From the NCBI RefSeq assembly GCF_014839805.1, contig NC_051115.1, positions 3,842,600 through 3,906,599 on the forward strand: a stretch of DNA of 64,000 bases, in the 5' to 3' direction. Under the pieces are notes generated by a model. The model was not told the DNA's origin. It did no database searches and saw nothing but the letters and a program-made list of their open reading frames with translations. Positions 57,725 to 64,000 of this stretch are shown here, in pieces (position 1 is the stretch's first letter; each line of letters opens with the position of its first letter). This DNA is from Manduca sexta. Taxonomy: Eukaryota; Arthropoda; Insecta; Lepidoptera; Sphingidae. A program made the position numbers and the translations under genes.

Positions 57725-58700
57725 TGAAATAGATAATTTTCTATAAAAATGTTTTGTTCCTATTCGCCCCGTTTTAATATTGTGACGCTTTAAATGTATT
57801 CGTTTGAAATGTTTTTGTGTTTTAGTATGATCTGAAATTAACTTTGACAACCTTAAAAAAGTAGTTGACACTAGTTCACGCTTATATTCCTAAAGAGAAG
57901 GTAGAAGCTTATAGGCTAACCCGAAAAATAAAAAACAATGTAAAATATGGAATTCATTTCTTATATTGATAACTTTAATTTCTATTTAAATAAGTATCAA
58001 AACAAGGTCTTTTATTTTCCCGGTCAGGTTATAAATTCAATTATTAAATTTGTTCTAATTGTGGGAAATACAGGCAAGAACTATCTCGTAGGTGGTAAAG
58101 TATTCGAAAAGCGTCAAATTATGGTGGCGCCACTGTAGCAAGTGGGTCAATTTTATAATTAACGCTAAGTTATTAGAGTTGGATATTGGATTAAAAAGAA
58201 ATAAAATCTTGTAGAAGACGACTCCTGCACGTTTTCTTGCTAATTGAAACCTCGCTACTGTATTTTAGAGTATAGGTTTTTTATTATTATCTATTGCGCT
58301 AGGCTAAGGTCAAAGACCATGCAGCCAAGTCATAAGTAGGTTGGTATACAGATTTCTGCGGTGTTTATTTTTAATTATCTAAATTTTGGATTTGGTTATT
58401 ATTGTCTCGATCTGGGACAAATCGTCCCGGACATTTGTGTTCATTAGAGACTCCTATTGCAGGACGAAAATGGCCATGTGTACAAATTATCTTCTACTCT
58501 TTAGGACATACGTGATTTGTAATTCTCTTTTTGATCTCATGAAAGGGATGTGTTTACTAACTATTAGTTATAAGAACAACTCTATGGTCGGCACTCTCTT
58601 GTGAGTTTATGGGAAAGATTTCTCAGGGCTGCCAAATAGTACCATCGGATTTGTCTTTGACTTAAGACTTGTGGTTAGAAGTCATGAGTAATAAATTAAT
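57725..58700. other. Intergenic, no gene seen
   Basis: AT-rich single-copy-looking DNA. ORFs of 60-90 codons have no splice context or recognisable similarity. Confidence 0.45.
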
Positions 58701-58704
58701 ACAT

Positions 58705-59030
58705 CGATACACATGTACCACGTACTAGATTTGGCGTTCCGAACATTCACTGTGTTCAACTGAATTGAACTGCAATCCATTCAAACTGACTGGCATGGTC
58801 AATATTGACGGCTTGTGATTGTATACGGAGTGGCGCTCATGATATAAAAACTCGAGCCTAAGTGTAAATCTGGATTTGATAAAAAAATATTAGTCAAATA
58901 AGGAAAATTATTTGTTGTTCAAGTGAATAAATAGGTTATAACAGTGACGTTTTGGTCGCCATTTTAGTTCAGATGTTGAACAAATAGTTTATATGGACGT
59001 TCGTGTCTATAGAATATACGTCAATGAATT
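58705..59030 (-). mobile_element. MITE-Q copy 2
   Basis: Reverse complement of 9846-10165, from CACGTACTAGATTTGGCGTT to GTCTATAGAATATACGTCAA. Confidence 0.8.
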
Positions 59031-59295
59031 AATGTGATAAATAACTTCTCAGTGTTTAATATCCGATAAATTCTATCCGGACAAAATGTCCAGAGTGGAC
59101 AAATTGTCCAATATTATTAGTATTTGGTGGCCCTGTTCCGATACGTTTTACTTTTTTCACAGTAAATGTTTTTATAAAGCACTAATTACTAACACGAGGT
59201 ATTGTCATTGCGTTAAGTGTCAGGCGTTTGTTTCTAAATAGACCAGACATTATGGCGTAAGAAACTGCTTCCGACCTCAAACGGTCTACGGCTAA

Positions 59296-60440
59296 GATGT
59301 TTTTATTACATAGATACGTTGTCCGAGCTCAATACTGGCGAGACGAAAGTATGGTAATTGCCCGACATTCACTTAGTCAACCTCCAACCACTGTCGCCGC
59401 TAGTCGGCTTACTAACTTCTTGTATTTTTATAAACAAAATGGCTTTCTGTGCTATTAGACGATGTACAAATAATATTCCAACTGTGTATGAAAAAAACAT
59501 TACATTTCATACGTTAGTAATAAGTATACACTATTTAACTTATTTTTAACTAATAAATGCATTTTATTCGACTGTCATGGCGACCAGAGACCAATAAACT
59601 AGATGGCCACGGCGGTCGACGTTCGCGCCGTATCAATGCGAGCTGCTAGGACTGTACAAGTATGTCATCATTATCATCATCATCTCAGCCACTGGAAGTC
59701 CACTGCTGAACATAGGCCTCCCCCAAGGATCTCCACGTCGACCTGTTGGAAGCGGCCTGCATCCAGCGACTTCCTGCGACCCTAGCCAGGTCATCCGTCC
59801 ACCTTGTAGGCGGGCGTCCGACCTTTCGTTTGCCTGTACGTGGCTCTCCACTCTAGAACCTTTCGACCCCAACGGTCATCGGTTCTTCGAGCTATGTGTC
59901 CGGCCCACTGCCACTTCAACTTGCTAATCCTATGGGCTGTGTCGGTAACCTTTGTTCTCCTACGGATCTCCTCATTTCTGATTCGATCTCGTAGGGAAAT
60001 ACCGAGCATAGCCCTCTCCATAGCTCGTTGAGTGACCTTGAGCCTCCTAATGAGGCCCATAGTGAGAGGCCACGTCTCGGTGCCGTATGTTATCACTGGT
60101 AACACACAACTATCGAAGACTTTCGATTTAAGGCACTGAGGTATTTTGGACGAGAAGACGTTGCGAAGTTTCCCGAACCTGCCCAACCGAGTTGGATTCG
60201 ACGATTGACCTCTCTCTCGAAGTTGGACCTGCCTAGCCGGACCACTTGTCCTAAATAGACATATTCGTCTACAACTTCGAGAGTCGAGCCCCCAACTTCG
60301 ATGGGGGTGGGCACAACATGGACATTCGACATGATCTTCGTTTTGTACAAGTATGTGACTATAGTAAATGGTGCGCTGTTTTTATGTGCAATTTTGTTAG
60401 TCTATGACACTATTTGTAAAACGTCATTGGTCTACAGCCG
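59296..60440 (+). mobile_element. Element A copy with THAP-like start and a nested LINE
   Basis: Same blocks as 17120-17620. At about 59442 the frame reads MAFCAIRRCTNN...KNITFHT, closely resembling the start of a THAP zinc finger (Cys pair, then FH) before it stops. The 3' part is interrupted by the retrotransposon at 59666-60343. Confidence 0.65.
59666..60343 (-). mobile_element. 5'-truncated non-LTR retrotransposon, 678 bp with 13-bp duplication
   Basis: Flanked by TGTACAAGTATGT at 59653-59665 and 60344-60356. The minus strand encodes the reverse-transcriptase C-terminal region in two overlapping frames (GGSTLEVVDEYVYLGQ at 60290 region; FDSCVLPVITYGTETW, RRRTKVTDTAHRIS, WAGHIARRTDDRWG at 60186-59791), so it also holds a frameshift. 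The 3' end carries an (ATG)n-type tail. Confidence 0.85.
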
Positions 60441-61005
60441 TTTTCAATAAATATAACAGCTTTAATTTCCGCTATTTCCGCCCCATTCTCCATCGGACCT
60501 GTGCAGTCGCATTGCTGAGGATTCAGCATCCATTTGCAGGTTTCCTGACGCAGGGACACCTAACAATAAAAATGTAACCTAAACCCGAGAGAACAGAAGG
60601 TCCTTATTATGGATCCGATTGTAGCTGTGAACATTTTTTTTAACCTGCTTGTTAGCTGATAAGGGCCTGCATCTTTTAGTAATATTCGGAAAATATCCAT
60701 TGATTCCAAAGATTTACATAGTTTTACTATTTAATATTGGTGTCAGAGTTGAATATGTTAAAAGGGTCTAAAGGGTACCCAGAGCTGCATATTATTAAAT
60801 AGGTGTGGTACAAATAAGGCTAAATTTCTTATAGAATGCGGGATATATTGTGTACCGTTTCTGAGTACTTTATATTTGCTTTTGCGCCATCAACACATGC
60901 TGGGCATGTCAGGCACAAACTGAGGGGCATTATTAAGGAATATACAATAAGACGTCTTATAATAATATATACTTTCGATATTTTTTGATATACACAATCC
61001 CCTTG
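60441..61005. other. Intergenic, nothing recognised
   Basis: No repeats or coding signal that I can name. Confidence 0.4.
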
Positions 61006-61011
61006 TTCATA

Positions 61012-61230
61012 GACGTTATTTATCTATGGACGGAGCATTGCTGTGATAACAAGTCTTTTCTCAGTGCTGACGGCATGGCAGCCCTCGCAGTGCGTAGACA
61101 TAGGGCCGTTGTGATTGGCTAATATTGAGATACAACTTGAATCTAGTTGGCTGTCAGATAAACAAGGCTGAGAAACAGACTTGTTATCACAGCAAAGATC
61201 CGTCCTTAGATAAATAACGTCTGTGAATAA
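61012..61230. mobile_element. MITE-U with about 50-bp terminal inverted repeats
   Basis: Left GACGTTATTTATCTATGGAC and GCTGTGATAACAAGTC; right GACTTGTTATCACAGC and CCGTCCTTAGATAAATAACG. Short interior, no ORF. Confidence 0.8.
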
Positions 61231-61239
61231 GAGCGAAAG

Positions 61240-61555
61240 AGTTTTAAGATTATATAGAGCGGTCATTGGGACGATTGTCATACAAAAATTTTGCGCTCAT
61301 GCGATGGTTCAATCTACTGTGAAATAGCAAAACATCAATTTTAAATACTGTATATTTTTTCCATATCAATTTGCACGTTTTTAATGCTCATATTAGCATA
61401 TTTTCTGTAAATATATTATTTTTGTATTAATATCTAAGGATGCTGTGACGTCTCATACGGATATTTCAAACAAGACTTATTACCAATTGGTAATAACTTG
61501 AAGCACAAATTTGGCCCTGATGTTCGGTCTATAACTAACTATATAGTTTAACTAG
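61240..61555 (+). mobile_element. MITE-X, uninterrupted copy
   Basis: AGATTATATAGAGCGGTCAT through TATTACCAATTGGTAATAAC to TTCGGTCTATAACTAAC. Serves as the empty-site reference for 19070-19975. Confidence 0.75.
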
Positions 61556-61830
61556 CTTTTGCTCGCGGCTTCGCCCACGTGAAGGAGTTTTCCGGGATAA
61601 AAGTCCACTGTATGATAAGTCTTGCTACATATTTTTCCGGTACTGATAGGTTCAAACTAATTTTATCCCCATGGTGGTGGAATTAATCAAAATCCTTTCT
61701 TAGCGGATGCCTACGTCATAACATCTACCTGCATGCCGAATTTCAGCCCGATCCGTCCAGTGGTTTGTGCTGTGCGTTAATAGATCACTATGTCAGTCAG
61801 TCACCTTTGAGTTATATATATTAAGATGTC
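61553..61830 (-). mobile_element. Helitron A relative, 3' end
   Basis: CTAGCTTTTGCTCGCGGCTT with GTTTTCCGGGATAAAAGTCC; ends indistinctly near ATTAAGATG. Confidence 0.55.
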
Positions 61831-62454
61831 TTTGGACATGAAAAAATCGCCTGTCACTTAACGCTTTACGGCAATTAATAAACTATTTTCTGAAATCTAG
61901 ATTGATCAAGAATAAATGTAAAAATATATTTATGCGATCAAACTGTATTCTACAATCGATTTGAATAAATCGTAGTTTATTAACTTCGGCTATGATCTAA
62001 TTAAATTATTTATATTGTCAAATGTCACGTTATTTGTAAGTTTTAGACATGTTTGTATTAAAATTGAATAAAGCACTTCGACTTCATCTGTAGCGATTAT
62101 TTTGTTTTTTTTTCCTGAGTCTAAGGTGACACTTTCCCGCCCAAACCACCACAACTTCTGTAAGCCAAGATCAAAGGCACACATGACACCGAGTGGTGAA
62201 GCTCGCCGAGGCTCAAACACTAATCTGTATTTATCCCACAACGAAATCATAAAGAAAGATAAGGATTCGGAAATATTAATTGTTCTGTCCCATCATAGCA
62301 AAGCGGAAGACAAAATGACCTGAAGGCATTTTAACCTCAAGTATAGGTATGTTTACAATTAGAAAAGCCAGTTGTAAGGCACTACGGATAAAAAAATTAT
62401 TAGTCTGGCGGTTTAGTGGCGCTTCCTTAATCAATAAATTTTTATTGCAGCTAA

Positions 62455-62890
62455 ATGTTCGATACGAAAGTCCCGCTCGCCCGATAGTAAGCGATATGAC
62501 CGTCTATAAACATTAACACCATATAGATCTTTGAATTACGAATTGAGTGGACCTCTGCGCTCGTCACCCTAAGACATTAGATAAATTTCACCATGCCCAT
62601 TTAAAACGTGCACGTCAATGTGTCCCTACTGCACCTGATGGTAAGTGGAATGGGTTCAATAAAAGTCGACTGACGAGAGATGATTACCCTCGGCAGTCAA
62701 CGCCTGTTATACACAGGCTGATCCTGGAACGCGAGACGCTTATGTGGGCCACTATGGCAGGTTTTAAACATCGTTTTAATTACATTGACTTCAATGTCCT
62801 AACCGGAACGCAACGGTGCATGTGCTCTGGCGGTAAAAGTAGCTATTACGGTACCTACTCTGTCCCTCGCATGAGAGATATTTCTTATAG
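62455..62890 (+). mobile_element. Old MITE-N copy with element W inside
   Basis: Diverged MITE-N blocks (CGATAGTAAGCGATATGACC, CTGCGCTCGTCACCCTAAG, ATGTCCTAACCGGAACGCAA) flank a reverse element W at 62605-62765 (CACCTGATGGTAAGTGGAAT, AGAGATGATTACCC, AGGCTGATCCTGGAACGCGA). Confidence 0.65.
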
Positions 62891-63315
62891 CGTATGGGCT
62901 GTGGACGGAAAAATTCCTGTATGAATTCCAGATACAAAAATTAACACTATTTATTTTGCGTCTGAATTCGATTAGCAAAGTCTAAGTTTAATCTTTCCGT
63001 TATACTACATTAAAACGAATGTTGATTATTTCTCTCATTTGGCTTAAAAATTTTACTCGGCAGTGTAAAATATAATCTATGAATAATTGTCAACTTAAGA
63101 CTAGGCAGTATGGTCGAAAGACTATAGCCTGTTCTCTGCACGAATAAAAAAATAAATTGTCAAATGTCAGTTCATGATCCATCAATCAAGGACATAATTT
63201 TGGCGCAATTTTTACATAAACGCGTGATAAAAGTTAACAACAAAGATTAAAAGTTGTTACTTTATCAAATATAATAACATTTGTGAATAAGTGGATTAAT
63301 AATTAAAGAAGAACA

Positions 63316-63939
63316 ATGGCGAGGACCAAAGCATCAGTAGGCTCGAAAGGTAAGTTTAAACAAACTAAATCACATCAAAGTTTTTTTTCAGGGAATATGA
63401 TTTACGGTATTCAATGTGTTCTCAAATTAATCAAAAGACTATCTAGGGAGTGTTATTCCTCGCACGCATTCATTTCGAATAAGAAAGTAAGAAGTCACGA
63501 GTTCTTTGATAAAACATAATTGGCGCGAACCGAGTGACACTTATCTCTAAATCAACAGAGAAGTATCAATTAACAGTATGAGTTTTGTCGGAAGTTAGAG
63601 GCGTAGGCCGTGGATAATTATTATATTGTAGAACAATAATAATTATCCACCGCGGTTTTATAGTCGTTTTGGAACTAAAATGTGGTTACTTAGAACTATT
63701 GGTTGGACCAAAAAATTTTGTGAATTAATTGTACAGCAGACTTAACACTACGATTACAATTATTAAATATTATAACTTATGGCTATAATGTAAGCCCAAG
63801 TTAGGAAAACTAAACATGTATATAATTGAATCTAAAATTGTCTTAATACTTATAAAATATTTCTTCACAGTTTCGGCCGGTAAAAGCAGTAAAGCTAGAT
63901 GTAGCGTCGCGGCGCCGCCTGTGACGGCAGGACCGTCAG
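63316..63939 (+). CDS. 5' part of a gene leaving the window; unrecognised
   Basis: Exon 1 is 63316-63349: ATG after GAAGAACA, ending AAAG|GTAAGT in phase 1. Exon 2 is 63871-63939, after TTTCTTCACAG, ending TCAG|GTGAGC in phase 1. Together they start MARTKASVGSKVSAGKSSKA, basic and rich in Ser and Lys, then Ala/Pro/Thr. The first five residues equal the histone H3 tail, but the rest does not follow H3, so I read it as a disordered basic N-terminus of an unknown, perhaps nuclear, protein. Both splice sites are good and phases agree; the remainder is outside the window. Confidence 0.6.
63610..63650. repeat. Near-perfect hairpin in intron 1 of the right-edge gene
   Basis: GTGGATAATTATTATATTGT faces ACAATAATAATTATCCAC across three bases, with one two-base asymmetry: an 18-bp stem. 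Could be a MITE core or RNA hairpin. Confidence 0.75.
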
Positions 63940-64000
63940 GTGAGCACTTTGATGAATACACATATGAATGAACTGCTCTGAACATTTAAAAAAGCAAATT

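Noticed and set aside
63316..63349. Histone H3 or centromeric H3 variant, from MARTK
   Set aside because: Only five residues match; the following sequence departs from H3 and the split across short exons is atypical.

Overview
The window looks like a stretch of a lepidopteran (moth or butterfly) nuclear genome. It is AT-rich, its genes are split into many short exons with GT-AG introns, and most of the DNA between exons is mobile-element debris of kinds typical of Lepidoptera: tRNA-derived SINEs, three families of small non-autonomous Helitrons, several MITE families, and 5'-truncated non-LTR retrotransposons with target-site duplications. I see no bacterial operons, CRISPR arrays or rRNA genes. 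All splice models were built by eye from splice consensus, reading phase and family resemblance, without transcript data.

Layout. 3.1-7.4 kb (minus): an unrecognised gene with a tail rich in Trp, Lys and Asp and one apparent frameshift. 13.2-22.3 kb (minus): a complete six-exon COQ2 (4-hydroxybenzoate polyprenyltransferase, ubiquinone synthesis, 385 codons). 28.4-33.7 kb (minus): a five-exon secreted protein of 275 residues whose trypsin-inhibitor-like (TIL) cysteine domain is split by about 190 extra residues. 35.3-37.7 kb (minus): RNASEH2C, three exons. 41.9-56.7 kb (plus): GTPBP2, 17 coding exons, 824 codons, probably transcribed divergently from RNASEH2C. 63.3 kb to the right edge (plus): the first two exons of a gene that leaves the window. 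These genes serve unrelated household roles (ubiquinone synthesis, ribonucleotide removal from DNA, ribosome-associated GTPase) plus one probable secreted inhibitor; nothing suggests a functional cluster.

The most unusual structure is inside GTPBP2. The last 135 bases of coding exon 5, together with its splice donor and a CACT microsatellite, are tandemly repeated, giving 18 copies over 3.3 kb. Seventeen of the 18 keep an exact 120-base core between a possible CAG acceptor and a GTACGC donor. The core is phase 0 at both ends and encodes 40 residues, so any number of these copies could be spliced in without changing frame. One copy (number 15) carries a one-base insertion. A second, smaller case sits in COQ2: a 101-bp tandem repeat whose units each carry the last five codons and the splice donor of exon 5.

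Repeat families named here for reference: SINE-M (box A TAGCCTAGTTGG, box B GGTTCAAATCC); SINE-3 (tRNA-like, box B near GGTTTGAGTCC); Helitrons A, B and C (begin TC, end CTAG, hairpin near the 3' end); MITE-N, P, Q, S, T, U and X; element A (carries a THAP-like start exon); element R (3' tail of a retroelement ending in AATAAAG); and elements W and Y. Stretches not listed hold AT-rich DNA in which I recognise nothing.
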